Shown piece after piece: positions 12,961 through 23,571 of a DNA stretch of 64,000 nucleotides. Source of the DNA: Kingdonia uniflora (Eukaryota; Streptophyta; Magnoliopsida; Ranunculales; Circaeasteraceae). The translations under genes were made by a program, and so were the position numbers. The stretch covers positions 372,001-436,000 of the forward strand of contig JACGCM010000715.1 of the NCBI GenBank assembly GCA_014058105.1, written 5' to 3'. How positions within the stretch are numbered: the stretch's first letter is position 1; every line of letters starts with the position of its first letter. The notes beneath the pieces are model-generated. The model was not told where the DNA came from. It searched no databases and saw only the letters and a list, made by a program, of their open reading frames with translations.

Positions 12961-13676
12961 GTGCAGAGAAAAGACATACCGACCCCATAACCAGCAATGA
13001 CTATAATCTCCCTCCCAATAAATTGATCCTCATAATCTCCTTCAAAAAAACCCATAAACAGATCAACACATAACCTAAAAATCACAAACCAACGTCGTGA
13101 ATTCGTCACACCCCCAAACATCACAAACCCAATAACCACTTTAAAACCCTAAAAAATTGGATTGCCCCAATCTTCATAAACCAAATCATATCAAACAATG
13201 TAGCTCCAAAAATAGAGTAGCATTAATCCATGGCTTCTTAGACAGTGATGATGCAACAGTAGCGATTGTTGCAGAGGAATCAAAGACGAAAGATGTTAAT
13301 CAGACTTCACGGTGACCACAGGCACCATGGGCGACCTCTTCAAGAATTTCGGCATAAATGACGCAACTGTCATCCATGGCTTCTTAGAGAGAGAGAGAGA
13401 AATTAAAGAACGATTATGAGAGAGATAGAGGAACTGTGAACAAAATTTAAAGAAGGGAGAGAACATCAATAGACAAACTCTCGATCTAAATTTAGGTAGG
13501 TGAATACTAAATCTCTCTTCTTACAAAATATTGTTGAAAATCAAACTCGAAAATCTTAAATCTGGTAACAAAGTTAGCTTAAATCGATATAGAAATCGCA
13601 CTAGGTTTTGAGGTTTGGTAGAGAATCGCAATAAGAGAAAGCTTTAGGTTTTGACGACCTCTTCCAACGACCCTAA
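12961..13676. other. No recognised gene; short direct repeats
   Basis: The words CCATGGCTTCTTAGA recur at about 13229 and 13375. A short GA microsatellite follows at 13388-13400. No coding evidence apart from the kinase fragment's possible upstream leader. Confidence 0.4.
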
Positions 13677-13837
13677 GAGAAACTCCTAAAGTTCCTCACT
13701 ACCTTGGATTTTAAGCTTCCACATCAGATTTTCGCCCTCCAACAGTGTCTGACTGACTTGGATTTGAGTCTCAAAATCCAAGTCTCAGCCTTGGAATCTA
13801 AGACTCGGTCTTGGATTTTTAAGTAACGATTAGGCGC

Positions 13838-13925
13838 CCAAGTGTTGTATGCCTGTTCTGCTTTTAAACATGCGCCTAAGTTAAAATAAAATTAATTAGG
13901 CACCCAAATCTTAGGCGCCTGTTAC
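13838..13925. repeat. Left subterminal GGCGCC motif cluster of element A
   Basis: Contains TTAGGCGCCCAAGTG, GCGCCTAAG and TTAGGCGCCTG-type words on both strands. The mirror cluster is at 16859-16965. It could be a binding site for the element's Myb-like or transposase protein (inference). Confidence 0.6.
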
Positions 13926-14193
13926 ACTGGCTAAATTCGTTAAAGCTTCCAAAACCAAATCATTTCCTCTCTTCATCACTTTAAAACCAAATTATTTCCC
14001 TCTCTTCACCACTTCAGCAAAATCCAAATCCATTTGCACCACAACTCTCATTCACTCTATTGGGATTAAGGTTGATCTCTCAAGGTAAGCTTTTATTTAA
14101 TTTTATCATATTCCTTTTAATTTTCTAGATGTTTATATTCTAGGGTTTTAAGTTTTTCAACTTGAATAATTCTTCATATATGCAAATTATTAA

Positions 14194-14520
14194 ATGAGTT
14201 CTTCCAATGCAATGTAAGAGAATGATTCCACTACCGAGAGTAATTTGAATTAACCCAACAATTTTGGACAGCAACAATAAATCCCACCTAATTGGTTGCA
14301 ATTCACTCATTCCCCTCAACCTCAATCATCTCAATCCCAACCTATTCAATCTTTTAACTCGCCAAACAATTAGGTACAATCCCCTCATCCGTTCATAGTA
14401 CCCAATAATTGGGGGCAACCCACTCAATTTGCCATTCCCACTCAATTCCAACATCCTTCTTAATTTGTCAATCTCTCACAATCTCAATCATCTCAATCAC
14501 ATGGTACTCAATCGGTTGAC
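14194..14520 (+). pseudogene. Harbinger ORF1-like N-terminal remnant in element A
   Basis: A frame from ATG at 14194 encodes a Ser/Gln/Pro/Asn-rich text (SSSN, then repeated PQPQSSQSQP-like words). This resembles the low-complexity N-terminus of the plant Harbinger ORF1 proteins often labelled 'glutathione S-transferase T3-like'. The frame is broken by several TAA/TAG codons, mostly where CAA or CAG would fit, consistent with C-to-T decay. The Myb/SANT part is absent. It ends exactly against the PMD stop codon. Confidence 0.5.
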
Positions 14521-16336
14521 TTAACTCGATATTGTCCCATGTGGCGACCCTAACTCCATAATCCATCCAGAGTAATCACCAAGCCGTGGGGGAGGGATTT
14601 GTGTCTCCTGAGTAGAAAAATCTACAGTGGGAAACTCAACACGTGGAAAGGTAACTCTACTTGTCAAAGCACCAAGGCCTGGGATATAAATGTTTCTGCA
14701 CCTCGCAATATCCGACATGAGTGCACCATGTGAAACATGCATCCAATATGCATCATAGTCGATATCGTCACCCACAATATAAGGTTGTGCTTCTATCCAA
14801 CCCGCTGCTCGGAGGGAACGAATCACATCAGAAGATGGAAAGCAATAAAGTTTCTCTGGAGGGTCGTACGACACTGCACGGTGCTCTAGTTGAGCCCAAC
14901 AATGGTCCCCAAGATACCACTCGTATCTACCAAATAGGCATTGTAGGATTACTCTTTTACGACTGATATTACCAACAATGATTACCTCCCGCTTTAGTAC
15001 ATCTTTCATATTTCTAAAGGGGACCCATTTCAAGTTGTTAATTGTATTCAAATCCAGTTGTTGCCTCATTAGTGCTAGATGATGCTTCGCCTTATTACCC
15101 GTTACTTTTCGTCTTTTAATTTGCCAGGCTGACATTCTTGGCCATAAATCATCCAACCTATTATCTATCAAGATATGATGGCCTATCTGACAATACTCGT
15201 AGCAATGATACTGCATAAGATAAAAAAAAAAAAAAATAATCCAAATAATCTTGAATTCCAAAAATATAAATAACTAGAACTATTAATTTAAAATATTTTA
15301 CCTCGATCAATTGGAAAAGGCTGTCGATGTATTTCACCTCTTGTTTCGATGGTTGGTCAAGGCAGTAGTAGAGATGCCCTAATATAGCGGAGCTGAAGTC
15401 TAACGTATAAGCCTTGTTTTCCAAAATAGCAATTAGACATAACAACTCTAGTCGAGCCCAACTTTTCGAGTTCCCAAAGAAGACACCTCCAAAGTACAAT
15501 AGCATAAATGCTCTAAAGATTGTATTAGCATTTGCGGGATCTCTGATGTTTACTTTGGTATGGTCAAGGTAAGTTCGGAGGTGAGCAAAACTAATGTATC
15601 CCTTTTCATAATTTGTAGGCATCATATCGAAAAAAAACCCTTATGGCGTTACCGTAACCCGTGGATGACTCATCAAATTCCATCGGCCCTCCTGTCCCGA
15701 TACCTATCCCAGTAAGCATAGTAAAATCTCAAGGAGTGATCGCTAGCTCTCCACAAGGTAGGTAAAATGTGTGATTGGTTGGCCACCAACGCTCAATCAT
15801 CGCCAAAATTACTTGGTTGTCTACATTCCCAATTTTACAATCAAATACACTCATCAAATTGGTAGCCTTTAATCTCTACTTCAAGTGGGGTACCTCAATA
15901 AGAATTACATAAATTTCGTGGAGCTTGACTAATACCGATCTATATTTAAATCCAACTCGAGCCTGTAAAGGCATTAATAAACACAAATAAGAATATATAA
16001 ATTAAATTCTACCGGAAGTAAATACTTTGAAATAAGTATAAAACCAATAATTTACTAATATGCGTTATTTCAACTTACCGATGTAGTAACAACTGATGTG
16101 GACAAATGACCCTTCCCATCCAGTTGTGTGAGTTGCTGAAAGTCATGCGCTTCATAATTTTGCAGAAGAGGTGGATGAGGTTCAATGGAGACATTGACGA
16201 CTTCTTCAAAATCATTTTTCCACTTTTTGCCCGATAAAAAATGCAATTGAGAAGCATGACATTCGCTATAATCAGATTTGGATCCCTCCTCATCACCGGT
16301 TCTGTCATATTCTTCATCCTCTAACGACATCGTCAA
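14521..16336 (-). pseudogene. Plant mobile domain (PMD) gene of element A, broken
   Basis: The first exon is 16079-16336 (ATG at 16336, acidic start MTMSLEDEEYD), ending at a CG/GTAAGT donor. The next part (about 15990-15300) reads VILAMIERWWPTNHTFYLPCGELAITP and then a helical stretch through HLRTYLDHTKVN. This is the PMD signature also found in MAIN/MAIL1 proteins and in some Mutator and gypsy elements. The last exon (about 15205-14521) has the YLGDHCWAQLEHRAV stretch matching the other two copies. A stop replaces a codon near AITP and a frame change is needed near 15630, so it is a pseudogene. Its C-terminus has diverged strongly from copies B and C. Confidence 0.75.
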
Positions 16337-16858
16337 ATTCTACATTAATAAATACATACTAATTTATATAAAGACCAATAGAATATACTCAGGGCAATAG
16401 GAAGTATTAAAATCAATCAGAGGGTGTCAAATTCTTATAATTATAACATAATGTCAAATTCTTAACAAGCACCAAGGCGTGTTCGTCGTTTTCAACGTCA
16501 TTTTCCACACAATACCCTAATTTCAACACATTGGAGTAAAATTTTGGGATGCAAGAGGAGTTAAAATTGATAATTTCCTAAAGTATCAAATTCAAATTCA
16601 ATCAATACCCTAATTTCCACCAAGAAATCACATTATTGCTTAAATTTTATAATACCCTAAAATACACCAAGAAATCATAAAATCAAGTGAATACCCTAAA
16701 TTAACAAGTAACAAATTATTGGAATGATACTTTTACTTCAATTACACCAAGGAAATTTGAAATAAATGTGTATATATATAGAGAGAGAAAAATGTTTTGT
16801 TGGAAGAAATTTGCCAAGAGAGGACCAACAGATTTATCTTGAAGCTTCAGTCCATCAA

Positions 16859-16965
16859 GCGCCTAAGACTTAGGCGCCTAATTTTTTTTTATAAATAATT
16901 TGGGCGCCCAAGTTTCAGGCACCTGTATTTTAAAACAAACAGGCGCCCAAGTGTTATGCGCCTAT
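16859..16965. repeat. Right subterminal GGCGCC motif cluster of element A
   Basis: At least four copies of the AGGCGCC(C/T)AAG-type word in both orientations, including a local palindrome GCGCCTAAGACTTAGGCGCC at 16860-16879. Confidence 0.65.
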
Positions 16966-17339
16966 TTAGATTCCAAGTCAGGTACTGTTGTAGGAAATTG
17001 AGTCTGACTACCTTAGATTTGGCTTTTTTGTATCCAAGGCAGTCAGGCACTTTAGGAGTTGTTCTAAGATGGGTTTTGTTTAAGCATAAAAGAAAAACAA
17101 AAGGAGAGAGAAAGATGACCCGGTACCATTACCAAGGAACAAAAACAAAACACCACTGAGGGCAAACGCAGCAGGGTATGGGTTGAGTTGGGTTTGCAAA
17201 TCCACACTCAAACCCATACTCAAACGTCTCCCAGCAGTGACTGTTTAGGTGTGAGTTCGATGATCTAGCGCTACAGGAACTCAACCGAGTGGGAGGAACT
17301 CACACTAAAAAAAAATTGAGTTTGGCAGTGTTTAGATCA

Positions 17340-17389
17340 CCGCGCGGTGTTCTTTTTACCGCGCGGTAAAAGGAACACCACACGGTGAT
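17340..17389. repeat. Left subterminal palindrome of element B
   Basis: The words CCGCGCGGTGTTC and TTTTTACCGCGCGGTAAAA are followed by the inverse GGAACACCACACGGTGAT, forming a long foldback. Related motifs occur at 20761-20812 and 23522-23571 in this element and at three matching places in element C. Confidence 0.8.
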
Positions 17390-17492
17390 CTAAACGCCTC
17401 CAAACTCAATTATTTTGATCAACACTCCCTGACAACTTCTTCTTCCCCAAACCCAATTGCGGAGCTGAGGAGAACCTTTACGCTCTCCCCAA

Positions 17493-19035
17493 ATAGCAAA
17501 CTCTAGTACCAGTAGTAATAACTCTACACCGTCGACCCCATCCTCCCATAACCCACCTTCAACACCATTCGCTCAACACCCATCATCACAATTCACTCTA
17601 TACCTCTACCAAAACCCATCACAATTTTAACCTCAATTCCAATCACAGTCCCCACCTCCGTTTACCATGTCGTAAGGGGATCCCAGTTATGGATAATATC
17701 ATAGTCCATTTACACTCTCTCAACCGTAATCTCAAGCGTTTATCCCGTACTATCAACCTTATCCGCTCACTCAACCTCAAGGTTTTCAACCTCAAAATTA
17801 CTTTAAGAACTATCTATTCTATGGTGAATCTACTTAGCACAGTCAAAGTGACACAAATGCGTCAATACTTGTTAAAGCGGCGGCTCCCCAGAAAGAAAAA
17901 GGAAAAGGAAGAAAGAAAAGAGCACCAGCAAAACAAATACCAAGCGTACAAGTGCCAAAAGATTATGAGTTTTTGGACGAGACGGATGATGCTGGAATGC
18001 ATTGGACGGACGCAGACTTTATGTATCTCGCAAGGGCGTGGGTAACAACTTCTGTCTAAACAAATGGCCGCATAAAGGGTTTTACTTTCTATCAAAATGT
18101 CAACATTGCCTTTATCAGAGACCCTGAGTGCCCCACACGAGGATCATGTGGGTCGACCAAATCTTAGTGGTATTCCCTTAATGCACAATGTGTGGCGTAC
18201 AAGGGGATAGTTGCTCAAGAACGATTTAGGAATAGCAACATAAAAATATAAGAAGATCGGGTACGTTATAGTTTCCTTTAACTCAATGTCAATTATTTCT
18301 CGCGGATATACATGTTATTTATTTGTATTGGGTAATTTTATGAATTGTAGGAAAGCGATGCACACAAAATCTATAAAGGCTTGAATGGCGGAAATGACTT
18401 CAAACACCGTGAAACGTATAAGATTTTGGCGCTAGAACCGCGATGGGCCAACCTAAGAGATGATGGGTTGAACCATGCGGTGAATATACCAAGAAATGTA
18501 GTCAGGAGAACATCGGACAATTCTTCTCCAGGAAACTTGGTCGGATATCGGAGGACCCCGATGACCCACTTACACCTCAATCCGCAGGCCCAAATTCTAA
18601 CTTAGATGGTTCGTTGTATGAGGGTGAAAGCAGACCCCGACGGCCCACCTACACCTCAATCCGCGGGCCCAAATTCTGACTTAGATGGTTCGTTGTATGA
18701 GGGTGGAAGCAGACCCATCGGCCAAACACTCTATAGAAAGAACCTTGCATCACAAAAGGCAATGGAGGGTGTGACTACATCTGGTAGCGGTATCCAAATA
18801 ATGCTGGATGAACTACGGTTGGAGAAGATACAAGCGAAAGAATAAAAAAGAAAGAAGAAGAGCAGAAACAATGCAACACTGGCAAGCTAAAATGGATTTA
18901 GAGCAAGCAAAGGAAGATCGCAAAATCATGGAGAAAGACTTGAGTACTTTTTCTGGACATCAATTGTAATACTATCTGCAAAGGCAAGCTAAAATCATGG
19001 AACGTCTGGCCAAGAGGGGTGGACCAGGTACTTGA
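17493..19035 (+). pseudogene. Harbinger ORF1 (Myb/SANT-like DNA-binding protein), element B
   Basis: Exon 1 encodes a Pro/Ser/Gln-rich N-terminus (SSNNSTPSTPSSHNPPSTPF), a QKEKGKGRKKRAPAK basic stretch, and a trihelix/SANT-like start WTDADFMYLARAWVTTSV. After an intron near 18263-18350 the second part has HKIYKGLNGGNDFKHRETYK and a charged C-terminal helix ending MERLAKRGGPGT. In this family ORF1 binds the transposon ends and helps the transposase. The expected ATG is ATA here (copy C has ATG), several stops interrupt it, and a 79-bp tandem duplication shifts the frame. It is therefore dead. Confidence 0.75.
18554..18711 (+). repeat. 79-bp tandem duplication inside ORF1
   Basis: Two adjacent units start GACCCCGA at 18554 and 18633 and each run through TTAGATGGTTCGTTGTATGA. 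The third GACCC at 18712 marks the end. Copy C has a single unit, so the duplication arose in B. Since 79 is not a multiple of 3, it shifts the reading frame. Confidence 0.9.
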
Positions 19036-19301
19036 AGTGGTGATAAAATATAATTTAACTTTACTGTATATAAAAGTTTTTTATCCAAGAATGTAGTTTA
19101 ATAACCAATAATGTAAACGTTTGAATAATGTACTACTCAAAATTCTACAGTTTGTTTTTGAAATGTTTATTTCTGATAATATTGCGTTAAAAAAAATATA
19201 AGACCAATATTGCGTTAAAAAAACATGTTTAATAAACTTGTACGACTAAGATAAGCATTAAATTACATCAAGAACACATAAATAATATAAGAAATGGAGT
19301 A

Positions 19302-20639
19302 CTAATTTTGAAGATTTCCCTTCACGGCCCACAAATGCTTGATTAGATCATCTTTTAGATCAAAGTGAAGTTCTCGACTTCGAATCCGGTTCATTTTCGA
19401 TATAAAAGATTATATTATTCCGCGTTTGCGTATAATATCGAGCCGTTCGCCTTCGATAGTTGAGGGCTCAGACGGATTGAAGTCTAAGTATGATGAGAAT
19501 GCACCTCGTTCCTCCTCGACGATCATATTGTGCATTATCACGCACGCCTTCATGACATTGTTCAAAACTTGGGGGTCCCACAATTTAACCAGATTTTTTA
19601 CAACATTGAACCGAGATTGTAAAACCCTAAACGCCCGTTCTACGTCTTTTTGGCAACTTTCTTGTTGTTGAGCAAAAAAAAATTTGTTTCACTGTAACCG
19701 GATTGGATATGGTTTAGACAAGTGTTCCCCATTTGGGGTATATGTCATCCGCTAGGTAATACCCCATATCATAAGCTTTTCCGGCAATTGTATAATTGCA
19801 AGGCGGGGTAATACCATCGGCCAGGTCGGTGAAAAGATGTGATTGTTGCAGAACATTGATATCATTGTTAGACCTTGGTAACCCAAAAAAAGTATACCAA
19901 ATCTAAAGGTCGTGTGAAGCTACCACTTCAAGAATCAGTGTCGCCTTGGGGTAATGACCAATAAATTGACAGTGCCAAGCTTTGGGATAATTTTTCCATA
20001 TCCAATGCATGCAATCAAGGCTTCTTAACATGCCGGGAAATTCTTGGGACTCTCGGGTCGCTTTTAACTTTTCGACGTCGGCCGCGTTTGGTGCTCAAAG
20101 ATATTCCTCGCCAAAAATTTGTATAATCGTAACACAAAACCTTTTCACACAAAACAAGGTTTTGTTTTCTCTTATTCGGATATATTCGTCAAAAAGAACT
20201 ACTGCAACAACGTAGCTTAGAAAACATAGTGTTGCGACTACCTTTTGGTACGGTGATAACCCCATAGTACCAGCATTTTGGGGTTTCTGGACAAAATAAT
20301 GATCATGTGCAACGACTGCATCGAATAGACGCATAAACGTGTCTCTACTCATACAAAAATGTCATCAAAATTCTTATGGCTCATATGTAAAATCGACTTA
20401 AAGTAGTCTCATATAATGCTGTAATTCCCCAATGGGTGATCTCGCTTCTTTTTCTTATCTTCACGGCCCATGACACTCCCTCTGTAACTTGAAGTTACAT
20501 CTTCAACTACTATGTTCATTGTAGCTTGGTACAGAACACAAATTGCCGCCGCACAATTAAAGATAAGATCGTCATCGGAGGACGACGACGATAAACCTGG
20601 AGGATTGGGTATGGATGAATCAGATGATGAAGAAGACAT
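19302..20639 (-). pseudogene. PIF/Harbinger transposase (HARBI1-like, DDE_Tnp_4), element B
   Basis: ATG at 20639 begins a Ser/Asp-rich MSSSSSDSS leader, followed by KKKKRDHPLGNYSI and, across frameshifts, the nuclease core. Recognisable pieces include GYHRTKR-type helix-turn-helix text, the TYTPNGEHLSKPYPIR stretch, and an intact C-terminal segment QQESCQKDVERAFRVLQSRFN. That last segment contains the glutamate of the DDE triad; ACVIMHNMIVEEE follows. In a functional element this nuclease cuts at TWA sites. Multiple stops and frameshifts make this copy inactive. It faces ORF1 tail to tail, with the end of ORF1 267 bp away. Confidence 0.85.
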
Positions 20640-20760
20640 TTAAGGTTGTGGAGTTGGGAGAAGGGTGTAATACCAGATGGTGAACAAGTTTCCAATGGAA
20701 GGGAGAAGTATAAAAATGGGAGAAATGTAAAAGGGGAAGAAGTTGTGGGTCATTTTCCCT

Positions 20761-20812
20761 AGATTTGGCGGTGAAATGAACATCGCGCGGTGTTCATTTT
20801 ACCGCCAAATCT
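20761..20812. repeat. Foldback hairpin upstream of transposase B
   Basis: AGATTTGGCGGTGAAATGAA pairs with the inverse TTCATTTTACCGCCAAATCT around a CGCGCGG centre. It lies about 120 bp upstream of the transposase ATG, so it sits where a promoter or autoregulatory site would be. The matching hairpin in element C is at 59305-59378. Confidence 0.75.
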
Positions 20813-21206
20813 ATGTTTGTATTCGACCTTAATGACAATTTTGTTCGAATAGAATTAGGTTTTATTCGAATAAAACTGCTTAGTAACAAATTGTGCAAAA
20901 TTGTTGAAATTTATTCGAACATACAAATAGTCTGTTCAAATAAACATTGAAAAAACTCTACCAAAAACATAAAAACTTCACCAAATAGTCTGTAGAAATG
21001 TAAAACACATCAGTGCAAATTTAATCGAGTAGACAAATAGTCAATTTCAACAAAAACTTCAGCCAATTTCAACATTAGATAATCATGGCTAATGAACATT
21101 TAAAATATCCAAAACATCGTCTACAAATATATCGTCTACTCAGAATCATCTACATAATAAAAGCTGAGCTTCTACATCGTCTAAAAGAGCATAAAAACAC
21201 CTATAT
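20813..21206. other. AT-rich spacer between transposase and PMD gene (element B)
   Basis: No coding signal. Contains repeated TTCGAATA/TTATTCGAA words (20846-20930). Copy C has different sequence here, including a Harbinger-type terminal repeat that B lacks. Confidence 0.5.
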
Positions 21207-23393
21207 CTACTCAGAATCATCTCCAGTACCCCGCCCCCTGCGGCTAGTACTGCCTCCCCTGGTTTGCGGACCAGATCCACGCTGCCTCATCCTCGCGCCG
21301 CCTCCTCGTACCGCCTCCCCTGGCACCACCCGTACGTCACTCCCCCTCCTCAGCTGTAGATTCTGAACGGGACAAAGAAACTTTATAATTATTTTAACAA
21401 TATAAATATTACATTAAGAAAAAACACTGCAATAAATACATAAATAAAATACTAATATGGGCATATAGTTGATGATCTATACTGTCAATTTTCTTGCGGG
21501 CAATAACAAGCTCATCCTCCACCTCCTGAAGCCTCTGTGCATCCTGCGCAGACTCTGAAAGAACGAGTCCCCGTATACCATGGGTCAGGTGCCAAAACTC
21601 CTCTGCACCGTAGGAGGAAGACATGGGTGGTGGGTTCCTCAAGCGGGTGATGGGGAGCCTCTCACGCTGCCTTGTCCACTCCATGTGCCACCCCAGGTCT
21701 AGCCCCTCCGCCTCTCTAGACAAACTGGAGTCCTGGGACAAGCTATGAGCCGACGCTAACGTAACCACCACGGGTATAATACCAGCTCTGAGTGCACTCG
21801 GTCCGAACAGATCTATATTCCCCATCCTCTGGGAATATGTCAACATGTGACCTACCTCCGAAGTTTGTTCAGCCCATTATGAGGCGTAAGTCTCTCGCTC
21901 CTCCCCTACCACAAACTGCTCACAGTTAACGAACTCAGCCTGTCTCATCTCATGTAAAACGACTGGACTAATATGTGGCGACATACTAAATGGAGGATCC
22001 AAAGGAATACCCACCTCGCCATTCATCTGCCTCCAACATCTATCCCCCAAGTAATATTCGCAGTTTCCGTTTGGTACTTGAAGTGGCATCCTTTTACGGG
22101 ATATGAGTTTTGCATTCAGTACGCCCTCTGTCTTAGACACTGCAGAATCGAACCAAGGTTCTCATGTGATCATCTCAACAGTGCGGTGATCAATATGGTA
22201 TCTGCCTATAATAAGCAGATTGGCCGCCTGGTTATTTGTTTTCCTCCTGTTCCCCCTCTCCCATGCTCTGAGGTGCGGATAAGCCGGGTACTTTACCTCT
22301 TCCTTGACTATAGGGTGACCAACCCCACAATACTTGTAAAACCAATACTGCATTTTGGAATAACATAAATAATAATAAGAATTTATATTTAAAACGTTTA
22401 TTGGAAGATATTTGATTTGTAAAAGGAAAAAGTGTTAGTGTACCGGAAGAAGTTGCACAAATCCAGTAATGGCACCCTCGGTTGTGACTGTGGTATCCAA
22501 ACTATGGTACAGGGAAGCAAGAATAGCAGAACCCCAGTCATATTGGGCAGCTGAGTCCAAATCGTTCACGCCCGCGAGATATCCAAGCGGGACGGTGTCG
22601 TTGGTCGTTTGGAACCACAAATGTCCCATTATGAAGAGGATAAAAGCACGAGCAATAGTAATATCATCCTCCCGATCAGCTGTGATGGTCAAGTACGTCC
22701 TCAAATGTGCAATGCTGACGTTTCCACTCTTTATATAGCTAGAATCAATGTTGGGGAGCAATTGCCTTGCATTGGATAAAATAGACCATGTGTCGTCATA
22801 TGGCACCTGTGTCAAATATCGACCGATGGACAATGATGTCAGTATAGGGAAATCGAGAGGAGTGACCCCTATCTCTGCACAAGGGAACATAAACGTGTGT
22901 GTGGTCGGCCACCAACGCTCTGTAAGCGCCTGAATTAGCCGATTATTTGAATTGCCCAAGCGTATATCCATAAACTGCCCGAAAATATTCACCACTGCGT
23001 CCCTTACAGCTGGAATTGTGGCAATATCCTTCTACACTTTGAACACCGTAGTGAATGTGTCATGCACATGCATCGAATCCCGATTCTATTCATTGAGGTA
23101 TTTTGTCAAACACATGATTTATGGAAAAAAAAAATCACGATTACACTAAAACTTACCGTGAATTCCTTTCCTGTGTAATAGATGTGACTGACTCCGTCTG
23201 GGAGTTGGGTAATACACCTCCGCGGGAAGTTATCTTCGGTTGGGTTTGGTATATCTTGGGGTTGGACATCTTCAAATTCCACTCGATTTTTCTTCCTTCT
23301 GGACCTCGAGCGAGTTACAGAACGCTCTGGATCTCTTGTTCCTCTAAACCCATGCAGGGTACTGGGGTGTGGGTCTCCCTCTGGCATATGCAT
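21207..23393 (-). pseudogene. Plant mobile domain (PMD) gene carried by element B
   Basis: Exon 1 runs from ATG 23393 to 23157 (basic RSRSRRKKNRVEFEDVQ, then GKEFT before a GTAAGT donor). Exon 2 (about 23085-22444) holds the PMD core, with ERWWPTTHTFMFPCAEIGVTP and HLRTYLTITADREDD. Exon 3 (about 22350-21430) has WERGNRRKTNNQ, PNGNCEYYLGDRCWRQM and a coiled-coil-like tail. The last exon ends at 21207 with an Arg/Gly-rich tail (TRGGSTSRRGRGTGDD). PMD proteins of the MAIN/MAIL1 type act in plant nuclei in silencing. Two TGA/TAA stops (after EMIT and after ETYAS) replace codons intact in copy C. Start chosen by alignment with C. Confidence 0.8.
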
Positions 23394-23521
23394 TTTAAAT
23401 TTGTTGGAATTTAAAGATTTTTTTACCAAGGGATTTTTGAGAGAGAGCTAGATGTAAAAATTGTGAAAATAGTCGAATTACTAGTGAGTTTTACTTACAA
23501 TTGATGCAGCGGTGTTTGGAA

Positions 23522-23571
23522 CCCCGCACGGTGTTCTTTTTACTACGCCGTAAAAGGAACACCGCGCGGTG
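23522..23571. repeat. Right subterminal palindrome of element B
   Basis: CCCGCACGGTGTTCTTTTTA pairs with TAAAAGGAACACCGCGCGG. It mirrors the left motif at 17340-17389. Confidence 0.8.

Larger units (their letters stand above)
13677..17064. mobile_element. Element A: Harbinger-like TIR element with a PMD gene, no transposase
   Basis: Terminal inverted repeats begin GAGAAACTCCTAAAG at 13677 and, read inward from 17064, GAACAACTCCTAAAG. Both continue with (C/G)ACT(A/G)CCTTGGAT. The 3-bp direct repeat TAA flanks it at 13674-13676 and 17065-17067, as in PIF/Harbinger. Subterminal zones at 13840-13925 and 16859-16965 hold several copies of AGGCGCC(C/T)AAG. Inside are an ORF1-like remnant (plus) and a PMD pseudogene (minus) that abut at 14520/14521. 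No transposase is visible, so it is non-autonomous; a deletion probably removed the transposase between them. Confidence 0.8.
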
